Assembly: GCF_001553605.1 (NCBI RefSeq)
Contig: NZ_CP014229.1
Span: forward strand, 958,501-1,022,500
Source of the DNA: Desulfovibrio fairfieldensis
Lineage (GTDB): Bacteria > Desulfobacterota > Desulfovibrionia > Desulfovibrionales > Desulfovibrionaceae
Reading direction: 5' to 3'
DNA length: 64,000 bases
The position numbers were made by a program, and so were the translations under genes. Below, piece by piece: positions 19,645-28,828 of this stretch. The notes beneath the pieces are model-generated. The model ran no database searches and was not told where the DNA came from. It worked only from the letters and a program-made list of their open reading frames with translations. Each line of letters begins with the position of its first letter. Positions within the stretch are counted from its first letter, which is position 1.

Positions 19645-20853
19645 ATGAACGCTTCGGATACGGCTTTTGTCATCATCTGCGCCACAATGGTCATGCTGAT
19701 GACCCCGGCGCTGGCCCTGTTTTACGGCGGCCTGGTTCGGGCGCGCAATGTGCTTTCCACCCACATGCACAGTTACGCCAGCCTGGGGCTGATCACCGTG
19801 CTCTGGGCCCTGGTGGGCTACACCCTGGCCTTCGGCGATGACCTCGGCGGCGTGATCGGTAACTTTTCCTACCTTTTTCTGAACGGGGTTGAGGGCACGG
19901 CCGCTCCGGCCGCCTCCAATCTGCCGCATACCGTTTTTGTGGCCTTCCAGTGCATGTTCGCGGTCCTGACCGTGGCCCTGATTTCCGGCGCGTACGCCGA
20001 ACGCATCCGCTTTTCGGCCATGCTGCTCTTTTCGGGTCTCTGGCTGATCTTCGCCTATGCGCCCATGGCCCATTGGGTCTGGGGCGGCGGCTGGATGGCA
20101 AAAATGGGTGCCGTGGACTTCGCGGGCGGCGCGGTGGTGCACATGGCCTCCGGCGCTGGCGCGCTGGCTTGCGCCCAGGCTCTGGGGCCCCGCCTGTCCA
20201 CCGGCCCGCAGAGCTTCACACCCAATAATCTGCCTTTCACCCTGCTGGGCGGCGGCCTGCTCTGGTTCGGCTGGTTCGGTTTCAACGCGGGCAGCGCCCT
20301 GTCCGCCGGTCCTCTGGCCGGTCAGGCCCTGCTGACCACGCATCTGGCCTCGGCCTGCGGCATCCTCGGCTGGATGCTGGCGGAGTGGAAGCGCACGGGC
20401 AAGCCCACCAGCCTGGGCGCTGTTTCCGGGGCTCTGGCCGGTCTGGTGGCCATCACGCCCGGCGCGGGCTTCGTGGGCTTGCTGCCCGCCATGCTGATCG
20501 GCTTCATCGGCGGCATGGTCTGCTACGGCGGCGTGCTGCTCAAGAACAGGTTCGGCTATGACGACGCCCTGGACGTGGTGGGCATCCACGGGCTGGGCGG
20601 CACCTGGGGCGCGCTGGCTACCGGCCTTTTCGCCAGCGCGGCCATCAATAATGTGGACGGCCTGTTCTACGGCAATCCGCATCAGCTCTGGGTGCAGTTC
20701 GTCTCCGTGCTGGGCACCTGGGCCTTCGTCTATGTGGTCAGCCGCATCCTGCTCGGCATCGTGGATTCCACCGTGGGCCTGCGGGTCGCTCCCGAAGCGG
20801 AGTATACCGGCCTGGATCTGAGCGAACACAATGAACGCGGCTACTCGCTGTAA
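19645..20853 (+). CDS. amtB: Ammonium transporter AmtB
   Basis: A 402-residue Amt/Rh-family inner-membrane channel for ammonium uptake, about 11 transmembrane helices. Family signatures include FYGGLVRARNVLS near the N-terminus, DFAGGAVVHMASG with the first pore histidine, and GIHGLGGTWGALATG with the second. The start was placed at MNASDTAF, after GGGAGTTTGGG, because the frame upstream is not hydrophobic and unlike the family. It is followed 26 bp later by a PII gene, the classic amtB-glnK pairing in which PII blocks the channel when nitrogen is plentiful. A sigma-54 promoter upstream suggests induction under nitrogen limitation. Confidence 0.95.
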   Translation: MNASDTAFVIICATMVMLMTPALALFYGGLVRARNVLSTHMHSYASLGLITVLWALVGYTLAFGDDLGGVIGNFSYLFLNGVEGTAAPAASNLPHTVFVAFQCMFAVLTVALISGAYAERIRFSAMLLFSGLWLIFAYAPMAHWVWGGGWMAKMGAVDFAGGAVVHMASGAGALACAQALGPRLSTGPQSFTPNNLPFTLLGGGLLWFGWFGFNAGSALSAGPLAGQALLTTHLASACGILGWMLAEWKRTGKPTSLGAVSGALAGLVAITPGAGFVGLLPAMLIGFIGGMVCYGGVLLKNRFGYDDALDVVGIHGLGGTWGALATGLFASAAINNVDGLFYGNPHQLWVQFVSVLGTWAFVYVVSRILLGIVDSTVGLRVAPEAEYTGLDLSEHNERGYSL

Positions 20854-20879
20854 GCCGTAAGCGGCAAAGGGAGTCTGTC

Positions 20880-21218
20880 ATGAAGAAACTGGAAATCATC
20901 ATCCGGCCCGGCATGTTCGACAAGGTCAAGGACGAGCTTTCAAAGCTGGGCATTCACGGCATGAACTATTCGGAAATCAGGGGCTTCGGCCGCCAGCACG
21001 GGCATACCGAAGTCTACCGGGGCACCACCATGCAGGTGGACTGCCTGCCCAAGATCAAGATTGAATTGGTGCTGCACGACGAGGCTCTGGAACGGGTGCT
21101 CGGCGCGGTGGTGGCCACGGCCCGCACGGGTCAGGTGGGCGACGGCAAGATTTTCATCAGCGACGTGCTGGATGCGGTGCGCATCCGCACGGGCGAGCGC
21201 GGCAACGACGCGCTCTAG
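20880..21218 (+). CDS. glnB: PII nitrogen regulatory protein (GlnB/GlnK)
   Basis: A 112-residue PII trimer subunit, standard length, starting MKKLEIIIRPGMFDKVKDEL. The family signature TGQVGDGKIFI and the T-loop region EVYRGTTMQVDCLPK are present. The T-loop position normally holding the uridylylated Tyr51 is Met here (YRGTTMQVD against the usual YRGAEYMVD), so control by uridylylation at that site is not expected; ligand binding (2-oxoglutarate, ATP/ADP) may suffice. Cotranscribed with amtB and glnN. Confidence 0.95.
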   Translation: MKKLEIIIRPGMFDKVKDELSKLGIHGMNYSEIRGFGRQHGHTEVYRGTTMQVDCLPKIKIELVLHDEALERVLGAVVATARTGQVGDGKIFISDVLDAVRIRTGERGNDAL

Positions 21219-21251
21219 ACGCGGCCAGCAAACCGGAAAGGAGACAATACG

Positions 21252-23444
21252 ATGAGTTCCCCCCGTAAAAAGGCGGTGTTCAAGGCTGTTGAGGCAAAGC
21301 CGGTGGTTCCTTCCTGCCGGGAGGAGCGGGCGCACGAGGCGGGCGAGATTTTCGGACGCAACGTGTTCGGCCTAGCCGTGATGCGCAAGCGCCTGCCCGA
21401 GGACGTTTACCGCAAGCTGGTCAAGACCATCCGCGACGGCGAGCGCCTGAATCCGGAAATCGCCGATGTGGTGGCCAACGCCATGAAGGACTGGGCCATT
21501 GAGCGCGGCGCGACCCACTATACCCACTGGTTCCACCCCATGACCGGCCTGACCGCCGAGAAGCACGACGCTTTTCTCTCGCCCACGGCCGAAGGGCAGG
21601 TCATCAGCGAATTTTCCGGAAGAATGCTGATCAGCGGCGAGCCGGACGCCTCGTCCTTTCCGTCGGGCGGCATCCGCTCCACCTTTGAGGCGCGCGGCTA
21701 CACCGCCTGGGACCCCTCGGCTCCGGTCTTCATCATTCCCGGCCCCTACGGCGCGACCCTGCACATTCCGACCTACTTTTATTCCTATTCCGGCGAGGCC
21801 CTGGACCGCAAAATTCCGCTGCTGCGCTCCATTTCCGCCCTGTCCCGGCAGGCCCTGCGCATCCTGAAGCTCTTCGGCAACACGTCCGCCGGTTATGTGC
21901 GGGCCATGGTCGGGCCGGAGCAGGAATACTTTCTGGTGGACAAAAACCTGGCCGCCCTGCGTCCGGACATCATGCTGGCGGGCCGCACCCTGCTGGGCGC
22001 GCCCTCGCCCAAGGGCCAGGAAATGGAGGACCATTACTTCGGGGCCATCCCCGGACGGGTCATGAGTTTCATGCAGGACGTGGAAAACGAACTGCTGGCC
22101 CTGGGCATTCCGGCCAAGACCCGCCACAACGAAGTGGCCCCCGGCCAGTTTGAAATCGCGCCGGTCTATGAGGAAGCCAACATCGCCTGCGACCACAACA
22201 TGCTGATCATGAACATGATGCGGCATATGGCGGGCAGGCACGGTTTCGTCTGTCTGCTGCACGAAAAGCCCTTTGCCGGTGTCAACGGCAGCGGCAAGCA
22301 CAACAATTGGTCCATGTGCGATTCCGACGGCCAGAATCTGCTCAACCCAGGCACCACGCCGCAGGACAACGCGCAGTTCCTGGTCTTTCTGGCCGCCGTG
22401 CTGCGCGCCGTGCACAAACACGGCACGGCCCTGCGCCTGGGCACCGTGGGCGCGGGCAACGACCACCGCCTGGGAGCCAATGAAGCGCCCCCGGCCATTC
22501 TTTCGGTCTATCTGGGCGAGCAGCTCACCGAGGTGCTGGACGGCATCATCCACGGCAGCCACGCCAGGAACAAAAAGAGCCCGCTCATGGAGGTGGGCGT
22601 TTCCACATTGCCGCCCCTGCCCGTGGATCTCTCCGACCGCAACCGCACCAGCCCCTTCGCTTTTACCGGCAACAAGTTCGAGTTCCGGGCCGTGGGCTCC
22701 TCGCAGTCCGTGGCTCCGGTGAACATCGCGCTCAATGCCGCCGTGGCCTGCGCCCTGGACGACATCGCCACCGAACTGGAAGCCGCGCTTTCCGCGGGCA
22801 CGGAGCTGAATGCGGCCCTGCGGGAGCTGCTGCCCCGGCTGTTCAGGGAGCATATGCCCGTGGTCTTCAACGGCAACGGCTATTCCGAGGCCTGGTCCGT
22901 GGAAGCGGCCGAACGCAAGCTGCCCAACCACAACAATACCGTGACCGCGCTGGAACATTACAGCGACCCGGAGGTGATGAACGTCTTTTTGCGGCACGGC
23001 ATCCTGAGCGAGCGCGAAATTCTGGCCCGCCAGGAAATACTGCTGGAAAATTACGGCAAGACTCTCCTTATTGAAGGCCATTTGATGGCCGACATGCTGC
23101 GCTCCATGGTGCTGCCGCAGTGCCTGGAAGCCCAGGCAAGGGCCGCCGACGCGGTGATCAAGACCCGCGCCGTGCTGGGCGACACGTCAGCCAGGAGCGA
23201 GGAGGAATATTTCAATCTTCTGCGTACCCATATCACGGCCCTGCGGGCCGGCGTGGACAAGCTGGAAAAGGCCGTGGAAAAAACCCGGAGTGTCGAAGGC
23301 GCTCTGGAACAGGCCAGGGAAGCGCGCGACGGCATTCTGACCGCCATGAACGAATGCCGCGCGCATGCCGACACATTGGAAAGGCTGGTGGAGGACAGCC
23401 TGTGGGTGCTGCCCAAGTATTCTGAGCTGCTCTGGGCGCACTAG
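21252..23444 (+). CDS. glnN: Glutamine synthetase type III (GlnN)
   Basis: 730 residues, the length of GSIII enzymes and far longer than GSI. It forms glutamine from glutamate, ammonia and ATP in the cytoplasm. Conserved GSIII stretches include the N-terminal EIFGRNVFG, the substrate segment KTRHNEVAPGQFEIAP, the ATP-site region VNGSGKHNNWSM and GNDHRLGANEAPP. A strong SD (AAAGGAG) precedes the ATG. It lies 33 bp after glnB in the same operon, so transport (AmtB), sensing (PII) and assimilation (GlnN) are cotranscribed. Confidence 0.95.
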   Translation: MSSPRKKAVFKAVEAKPVVPSCREERAHEAGEIFGRNVFGLAVMRKRLPEDVYRKLVKTIRDGERLNPEIADVVANAMKDWAIERGATHYTHWFHPMTGLTAEKHDAFLSPTAEGQVISEFSGRMLISGEPDASSFPSGGIRSTFEARGYTAWDPSAPVFIIPGPYGATLHIPTYFYSYSGEALDRKIPLLRSISALSRQALRILKLFGNTSAGYVRAMVGPEQEYFLVDKNLAALRPDIMLAGRTLLGAPSPKGQEMEDHYFGAIPGRVMSFMQDVENELLALGIPAKTRHNEVAPGQFEIAPVYEEANIACDHNMLIMNMMRHMAGRHGFVCLLHEKPFAGVNGSGKHNNWSMCDSDGQNLLNPGTTPQDNAQFLVFLAAVLRAVHKHGTALRLGTVGAGNDHRLGANEAPPAILSVYLGEQLTEVLDGIIHGSHARNKKSPLMEVGVSTLPPLPVDLSDRNRTSPFAFTGNKFEFRAVGSSQSVAPVNIALNAAVACALDDIATELEAALSAGTELNAALRELLPRLFREHMPVVFNGNGYSEAWSVEAAERKLPNHNNTVTALEHYSDPEVMNVFLRHGILSEREILARQEILLENYGKTLLIEGHLMADMLRSMVLPQCLEAQARAADAVIKTRAVLGDTSARSEEEYFNLLRTHITALRAGVDKLEKAVEKTRSVEGALEQAREARDGILTAMNECRAHADTLERLVEDSLWVLPKYSELLWAH

Positions 23445-23802
23445 GTGGGATTCCGGATTGAGTGTTGGGGAGGGGCGGTCGCATCCCGGGGGGGAAGATG
23501 AATCGCCCTGTCTCCGGCCCCCGTGGCTGTAATAGTGCGGGACGCGCCGCCTTTGTGCCTGTCCGCCGCAACGGACGGCACAGCGTGGCGCGGAGGGGCG
23601 GGAAGTCTGGCGGCTTCCCGCCCCTGGCGTCCTCGTGCAAGCCGGACCCGCCGGACCGCGCTTCCCGCGCGCGGCGGCGGAACAAACGTGCCTGTCTTTA
23701 CTTTCAGTATTTTTCAATCTATAAAAAACAGCTATTCTTACTGAATGAACCTCTCGGCGGAACCGGCGTAAGGCGCGCCGCCGGAAGGGAAGGAGTCACT
23801 AT
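23445..23802. other. Intergenic region glnN-dapF
   Basis: Holds a perfect 11-bp hairpin at 23595-23624 (GGGGCGGGAAG arms, no T-run) and a sigma-70-like promoter at 23697-23725. No supported gene. Confidence 0.6.
23697..23725 (+). promoter_or_regulatory. Sigma-70-like promoter of dapF-dapL
   Basis: TTTACT, 17-bp spacer, TATAAA, inside an AT-rich stretch that contrasts with the GC-rich flanks, about 78 bp upstream of the dapF start. Confidence 0.5.
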
Positions 23803-24672
23803 ATGGTCGCGGGATTGCGTTTCACCAAGATGCAGGGCATCGGCAATGATTACGTCTACGTGAACGGCTTTGAGGAACGGGTGGACAACCCCGGCGAGCT
23901 GGCTAAACGGATCAGCGACCGCCATTTCGGCGTGGGCTCCGACGGCCTGGTGCTGATCCTGCCCTCGGGCGTGGCCGATCTGCGCATGCGCATGTTCAAC
24001 GCCGACGGTTCGGAAGCCGAAATGTGCGGCAATGCCACCCGTTGCGTGGGCAAGTACGCGCGCGATCACGGCATCGTCAACAAAGACGTCATCCGTCTGG
24101 AAACGGCGGCGGGCATCAAGATCATCCGCCTGCTCTTCGAGGCCGGGGAGGTCCGCGGGGCCACCGTGGACATGGGCGAGCCCGTGCTTGCCCCGGATCT
24201 CATCCCCGTGGTGCTCGCCCCGGCGCTCACCGAGGGCGAAGATCCGCAGCGCTTTATCGCCCGGCCCGTGGAGGTGGGGGGACGTACATACGCGGTAACC
24301 GCCGTATCCATGGGCAATCCGCATGCCGTGGTTTTCATGCAGGGCATCGACGATCTGGATCTGCCCAAGCTGGGTCCGCTGTTCGAGCACCATCCCATTT
24401 TCCCCAAACGCACCAATACGGAATTTGTGGAGGTGATTTCCTCCACGAAAATCAAAATGCGCGTCTGGGAGCGCGGCGCGGGTGAAACCCTGGCCTGCGG
24501 CACCGGCGCGTGCGCCGCGGCGGTCGCCAGCGTGCTCAACGGCCATACGGGGCGTTCGCTGGACGTGGAACTCAAGGGCGGCGTGCTGCATATCGACTGG
24601 GACAAGAGCGACGACCACGTCTATATGACGGGCGGCGCTGTGGCCGTTTTTGACGGCGTCTATTTCATCTGA
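23803..24672 (+). CDS. dapF: Diaminopimelate epimerase
   Basis: A 289-residue enzyme converting LL- to meso-diaminopimelate for lysine and peptidoglycan. Both catalytic cysteines are visible, in [10 protein letters not shown] and [10 protein letters not shown], along with the N-terminal [14 protein letters not shown] signature. A clear SD (AAGGAG) precedes the ATG. It ends 16 bp before dapL, and the pair forms the last two steps of the aminotransferase version of the lysine pathway. Confidence 0.96.
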   Translation: MVAGLRFTKMQGIGNDYVYVNGFEERVDNPGELAKRISDRHFGVGSDGLVLILPSGVADLRMRMFNADGSEAEMCGNATRCVGKYARDHGIVNKDVIRLETAAGIKIIRLLFEAGEVRGATVDMGEPVLAPDLIPVVLAPALTEGEDPQRFIARPVEVGGRTYAVTAVSMGNPHAVVFMQGIDDLDLPKLGPLFEHHPIFPKRTNTEFVEVISSTKIKMRVWERGAGETLACGTGACAAAVASVLNGHTGRSLDVELKGGVLHIDWDKSDDHVYMTGGAVAVFDGVYFI

Positions 24673-24688
24673 CAATACCGAGGACGGC

Positions 24689-25915
24689 ATGGTTACGATC
24701 AATACGAATTTTCTCAAGCTCCAGAGCAATTATCTTTTTGCCGACATCGCGCGCAAGGTCGCGGATTTCAAGGATTCCAACCCTGACAGCCGGGTCATCA
24801 GCCTGGGCATCGGCGATGTGACGCGACCCCTGGTGCCGGCGGTCGTCGAGGCTCTGCACAAGGCCGTGGACGAAATGGGCGACGCCGCGCATTTTCACGG
24901 CTACGGCCCGGAACAGGGCTATGATTTCCTGCGCGATCTGATCATGGAGTATGATTACAAGGCTCGCGGCGTGAGCCTGAGCCCGGACGAAATCTTCGTC
25001 AGCGACGGGGCCAAGTCCGACGTGGGCAATTTTCAGGAGCTCTTCGCCCAGGACAGCATTGTGGCCGTCACGGACCCGGTCTATCCGGTCTATGTGGATT
25101 CCAACGTCATGGCCGGGCGCGCCGGGGAATTGGTCAACAAGCAGTGGAACAGGCTTGTCTACCTGCCCTGCGTCAAGGCCAACGACTTCGTGCCGGACTT
25201 TCCCAAGACCCGGCCGGACATGATCTACCTCTGCTATCCCAACAATCCCACGGGCACCGTGCTCAATCGCGCGGCCCTGCAGGGCTGGGTGGATTACGCC
25301 AGGCGCGAAGGCTGCGTGATCCTCTTTGATTCGGCCTATGAGGCCTTTATCCGCGATCCGGACGTGCCGCACAGCATCTACGAGCTGGAGGGCGCGCAGG
25401 AAGTGGCCGTGGAGTTCCGCAGCTTTTCCAAAACCGCCGGTTTCACGGGCCTGCGCTGCGCCTACACCGTGGTGCCCAAGGCCCTGCGGGTCAGCGACGG
25501 CAAGGGCGGCAAGGTGGGGCTTAACGGCCTCTGGAACCGCCGCCAGTGCACCAAGTACAACGGTTGCGCCTACATCGTGCAGCGCGCCGCCGCCGCCGTG
25601 TACGGCCAGGCAGGCCGCAGCCAGATCGAGGGCGTGATCAAGGGCTATCAGAGCAACGCCGCTCTGCTCAGCGCGGCCATGAAGGAAATGGGCCTGGAAG
25701 TCTTCGGCGGGGTCAACGCCCCCTATATCTGGGTGAGCGTGCCCAAGGGCATGGATTCCTGGGGCTTCTTCGACCATCTGCTGCATTCTGCGGCCCTGGT
25801 CTGCACGCCGGGCGCGGGCTTCGGCGCCAGCGGCGAAGGGTATGTGCGTCTGACTGCCTTCGGGTCGCTTGAGGATACGGAAGAAGCCATCCGTCGTATG
25901 CGCGAACTGCGCTAG
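24689..25915 (+). CDS. dapL: LL-diaminopimelate aminotransferase
   Basis: 408 residues, a class I/II PLP aminotransferase making LL-diaminopimelate directly from tetrahydrodipicolinate. The PLP lysine lies in [20 protein letters not shown], a DapL-typical motif, and [11 protein letters not shown] is the fold signature. The start MVTINTNF was chosen over an upstream in-frame codon overlapping dapF because GAGGA sits 5 bp before it and it matches family N-termini. Operon with dapF; ends at the terminator at 25951. Confidence 0.95.
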   Translation: MVTINTNFLKLQSNYLFADIARKVADFKDSNPDSRVISLGIGDVTRPLVPAVVEALHKAVDEMGDAAHFHGYGPEQGYDFLRDLIMEYDYKARGVSLSPDEIFVSDGAKSDVGNFQELFAQDSIVAVTDPVYPVYVDSNVMAGRAGELVNKQWNRLVYLPCVKANDFVPDFPKTRPDMIYLCYPNNPTGTVLNRAALQGWVDYARREGCVILFDSAYEAFIRDPDVPHSIYELEGAQEVAVEFRSFSKTAGFTGLRCAYTVVPKALRVSDGKGGKVGLNGLWNRRQCTKYNGCAYIVQRAAAAVYGQAGRSQIEGVIKGYQSNAALLSAAMKEMGLEVFGGVNAPYIWVSVPKGMDSWGFFDHLLHSAALVCTPGAGFGASGEGYVRLTAFGSLEDTEEAIRRMRELR

Positions 25916-25950
25916 AAACAACTTCTGGTGGCGGCAACGGACGAGATGCG

Positions 25951-25980
25951 AAAAAAGGGGAGGGCAGCCTCCCCTTTTTT
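25951..25980. terminator. Intrinsic terminator after dapL
   Basis: Perfect 13-bp arms (AAAAAAGGGGAGG and complement) with GCAG loop and a T6 run. Confidence 0.95.
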
Positions 25981-26101
25981 CGTGCCGCGTTTCAGGGGAA
26001 CAGGCGGACCCGCCCCCTTGCCCGGCTCGCCACGGCAGGGCAGAGTGCTTATAGTATATTGAATGAAGCTAACATCTGAACCGCAACGCATTGAGGCAGA
26101 T

Positions 26102-28720
26102 ATGACCACGAGCACACAACAACTGGACGCCATGATTGAGCGCGTCCGCGCCGCGCAGGCCGTTTTCGCCCGCTACGACCAGGAACAGGTGGACGCCGTT
26201 TTCCACCACGCGGCGGCCGCCGCCACTTCCAAGCGTATCGCCCTGGCCAAAATGGCCGTGGAGGAAACCGGCATGGGCATTCTGGAGGACAAGGTGATCA
26301 AGAATCACTTTGCCTCGGAATACGTCTACAATAAATATAAAGACAGCAAGACCTGCGGGATCATTGAGGACGACCCGGTTTCCGGCTATCGCGAAATAGC
26401 CGCGCCCCTGGGGCTGGTGGCGGGCATTGTGCCCACCACCAATCCCACGTCCACGGCCATTTTCAAGGCCTTGCTCTGTCTCAAGACCCGCAACGGAATC
26501 ATCTTTTCGCCGCATCCGCGCGCCAGGCGCAGCACCAGGGCGGCGGCCATGATCATTCTGAAGGCAGCCGTGGAGGCCGGGGCCCCGGAAAACATCATCG
26601 ACTGCCTGGAGGAACCCTCGCCGGAACTGACCCAGCACCTCATGAGCCACCGGGGCGTCAACCTGATCCTGGCTACCGGCGGGCCGGGGATGGTACATGC
26701 GGCCTACAGCTCGGGCACTCCCGCCATCGGCGTGGGCGCGGGCAACACGCCGGTGATCATCGACGCCACGGCGGACGTCAAGATGGCGGTCAATTCCATC
26801 CTGCTCAGCAAGACGTTTGACAACGGCATGATCTGCGCCTCGGAACAGACCGTGGTGGTCGAAGCCGCCATTGCCGACGCCGTGCGTGAGGAGTTCATCC
26901 GGCGCGGCGCCTGGTTCGCCGACGAGGAGCAAAGCGAGGCCCTGGCCAAAACCATCTTTGTGAACGGCGCGCTGAACAGCGCCATTGTGGGGCAGTCCGC
27001 CGTGCGCATCGCGGGGATGGCCGGGATCAGCCTGCCGGAAAGCACCAAGGTGCTCATTGCCGAACGCCCGGCGGTCAGGCCCGACGATCCCTTTGCCCAC
27101 GAAAAACTTTCGCCGGTGCTGGGCTTTTACCGCGTGCCGGATTTTCCGGCCGCCGTGGACACGGCCCAGAGCCTGGTGCTGCTGGGCGGGGCCGGGCATA
27201 CCTCGGTGCTCTATACCCGCGAAAGCAACGCCGGGCATATCCAGGCCTTTGAGGACGCCATGACCACCGGGAGGGTGCTGGTCAACATGCCCGCCTCGCA
27301 GGGAGCCATCGGCGACGTGTACAATTTCCGCGTCGCTCCGTCCCTGACGCTGGGCTGCGGGAGCTGGGGCGGCAATTCCGTCAGCGAAAACATCGGGGTA
27401 AAGCATCTCATGAACGTCAAGACCGTGGCCTGCCGCCGTGAAAACATGCTCTGGTTCCGCGTGCCGCCCAAGATCTACTTCAAGCTCGGGGCGCTGCGTC
27501 CGGCATTGGAGGAATACAAGGACCGCCGCCGGGCCTGCATCATCACGGACGCGACCATGGAACAGCTGGGGCACGTGCGCAAGGTGAGCGAGGTACTGGA
27601 AAACATGGGCATGGAGGTACGCGTCTTTTCCGGCGTGCAGCCCGATCCGGACATTACCACGGCCCAGAAAGCCCTGGATATGGTCAACGCCTTTCAGCCG
27701 GACATGTTCATTGCGCTGGGCGGCGGCTCGCCCATGGACGCGGCCAAGATCATCTGGCTGCTCTACGAGGTGCCGGACATCAAGTTTGACGACATCGCCC
27801 TGCGCTTCATGGACATTCGCAAGCGGGTGGTGTCCTTCCCGGATCTGGGCAAAAAGGCCGTGATGGTGGCCATTCCCACCACGTCCGGCACCGGCTCTGA
27901 AGTGACGCCCTTTGCCGTGATCACCGACAACCGCACCGGCGTCAAATATCCGCTCACCGACTATGCCCTGACCCCGGACATGGCTATTGTGGACCCGGAA
28001 TTCGTCATGGACCTGCCGCCCTCGCTGATCGCCAATGCGGGCCTGGACGTGCTGACCCACGCCATTGAGGCTTATACCTCCACGCTGGCCACCAATTTCG
28101 CCGACGGCCAGGCCATGGAGGCTGTGCGCCTGGTCTTCAAATATCTGCGCCGCTCCTACGCGGGCGGCGAGGAACGGCTGATCCCGCGCGAAAAGATGCA
28201 TTATGCGGCCACCATGGCGGGCATGGCCTTTGCCAACGCCTTCCTGGGCGTCTGCCACTCCCTGGCGCATACCTTGGGTTCCTGCTTCCATCTGCCGCAC
28301 GGACTGGCCAACGCCATTCTGCTGTCCTACGTCATCGAGTACAATGCCACGGACACGCCCACCAAGCAGGGCATGCTGCCCCAGTACAAATACCCCTGGG
28401 TCAAGGGCCGCTACGCCCGCATCGCGGACATGCTGCATCTGGCCGACGACGTGGAAGGGGACGGGCCCGAGGCGCGCGCGGAAAAAACGGCTCGCCTGGT
28501 GCGGGCCATTGAAACCCTCAAGCGCGATCTGGGCATTCCCGCGTCCCTGCGCGAAGCGGGCATTGCGGAAGCCGATTTCTTGCAAAAGCTGGATGAGATG
28601 GCCGAACAGGCTTTTGACGACCAGTGCACGGTTTCCAACCCGCGCTATCCGCTGATAGCGGAACTGAAGGAGTTGTACCGTAAGGCCTATTACGGCGAGC
28701 CGCTGGCGTCGCTGGCGTAA
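26102..28720 (+). CDS. adhE: Bifunctional acetaldehyde-CoA/alcohol dehydrogenase AdhE
   Basis: 872 residues: an N-terminal CoA-acylating aldehyde dehydrogenase and a C-terminal iron alcohol dehydrogenase. It interconverts acetyl-CoA, acetaldehyde and ethanol with NADH. The aldehyde half shows IVPTTNPTSTAIFK and the catalytic Cys in GMICASEQ. The alcohol half shows LGGGSPMDAAKIIW, TTSGTGSEVTPFAVITD and the metal-binding HAIEAYTS and CHSLAHTLGS regions. The start at 26102 follows GAGG; an ATG 39 bp upstream lacks an SD. Monocistronic: terminators lie before and after. Either ethanol oxidation or fermentative ethanol formation is possible. Confidence 0.95.
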   Translation: MTTSTQQLDAMIERVRAAQAVFARYDQEQVDAVFHHAAAAATSKRIALAKMAVEETGMGILEDKVIKNHFASEYVYNKYKDSKTCGIIEDDPVSGYREIAAPLGLVAGIVPTTNPTSTAIFKALLCLKTRNGIIFSPHPRARRSTRAAAMIILKAAVEAGAPENIIDCLEEPSPELTQHLMSHRGVNLILATGGPGMVHAAYSSGTPAIGVGAGNTPVIIDATADVKMAVNSILLSKTFDNGMICASEQTVVVEAAIADAVREEFIRRGAWFADEEQSEALAKTIFVNGALNSAIVGQSAVRIAGMAGISLPESTKVLIAERPAVRPDDPFAHEKLSPVLGFYRVPDFPAAVDTAQSLVLLGGAGHTSVLYTRESNAGHIQAFEDAMTTGRVLVNMPASQGAIGDVYNFRVAPSLTLGCGSWGGNSVSENIGVKHLMNVKTVACRRENMLWFRVPPKIYFKLGALRPALEEYKDRRRACIITDATMEQLGHVRKVSEVLENMGMEVRVFSGVQPDPDITTAQKALDMVNAFQPDMFIALGGGSPMDAAKIIWLLYEVPDIKFDDIALRFMDIRKRVVSFPDLGKKAVMVAIPTTSGTGSEVTPFAVITDNRTGVKYPLTDYALTPDMAIVDPEFVMDLPPSLIANAGLDVLTHAIEAYTSTLATNFADGQAMEAVRLVFKYLRRSYAGGEERLIPREKMHYAATMAGMAFANAFLGVCHSLAHTLGSCFHLPHGLANAILLSYVIEYNATDTPTKQGMLPQYKYPWVKGRYARIADMLHLADDVEGDGPEARAEKTARLVRAIETLKRDLGIPASLREAGIAEADFLQKLDEMAEQAFDDQCTVSNPRYPLIAELKELYRKAYYGEPLASLA

Positions 28721-28742
28721 CAACACCGTGCCCTGACTGAAG

Positions 28743-28773
28743 CGTGCCCTGATGCCCACCACATCGGGGCACG
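28743..28773 (+). terminator. Hairpin downstream of adhE
   Basis: CGTGCCC/GGGCACG outer stem with a GATG/CATC inner stem, 22 bp after the adhE stop. No T-run, so it may act as an RNA 3' stabiliser or a Rho-associated end. Confidence 0.5.
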
Positions 28774-28785
28774 CCCGATAACGGC

Positions 28786-28819
28786 GCGGCCGGGGAGGAG
28801 ATGCGCTGTCCCCGGCCGC
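28786..28819. terminator. GC-rich hairpin between convergent adhE and chemoreceptor
   Basis: Perfect 10-bp GCGGCCGGGG stem with a 14-nt loop, just before the end of the convergent chemoreceptor gene. No T-run. Confidence 0.45.
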
Positions 28820-28828
28820 AACTTGCTG

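Noticed and set aside
24650..24688. N-terminal extension of DapL overlapping dapF
   Set aside because: No SD, not family-like; the downstream ATG has GAGGA and the expected N-terminus.
26069..28762. 897-codon antisense ORF over adhE
   Set aside because: GC-rich third positions on the plus strand produce open antisense frames; AdhE motifs are complete on the plus strand.
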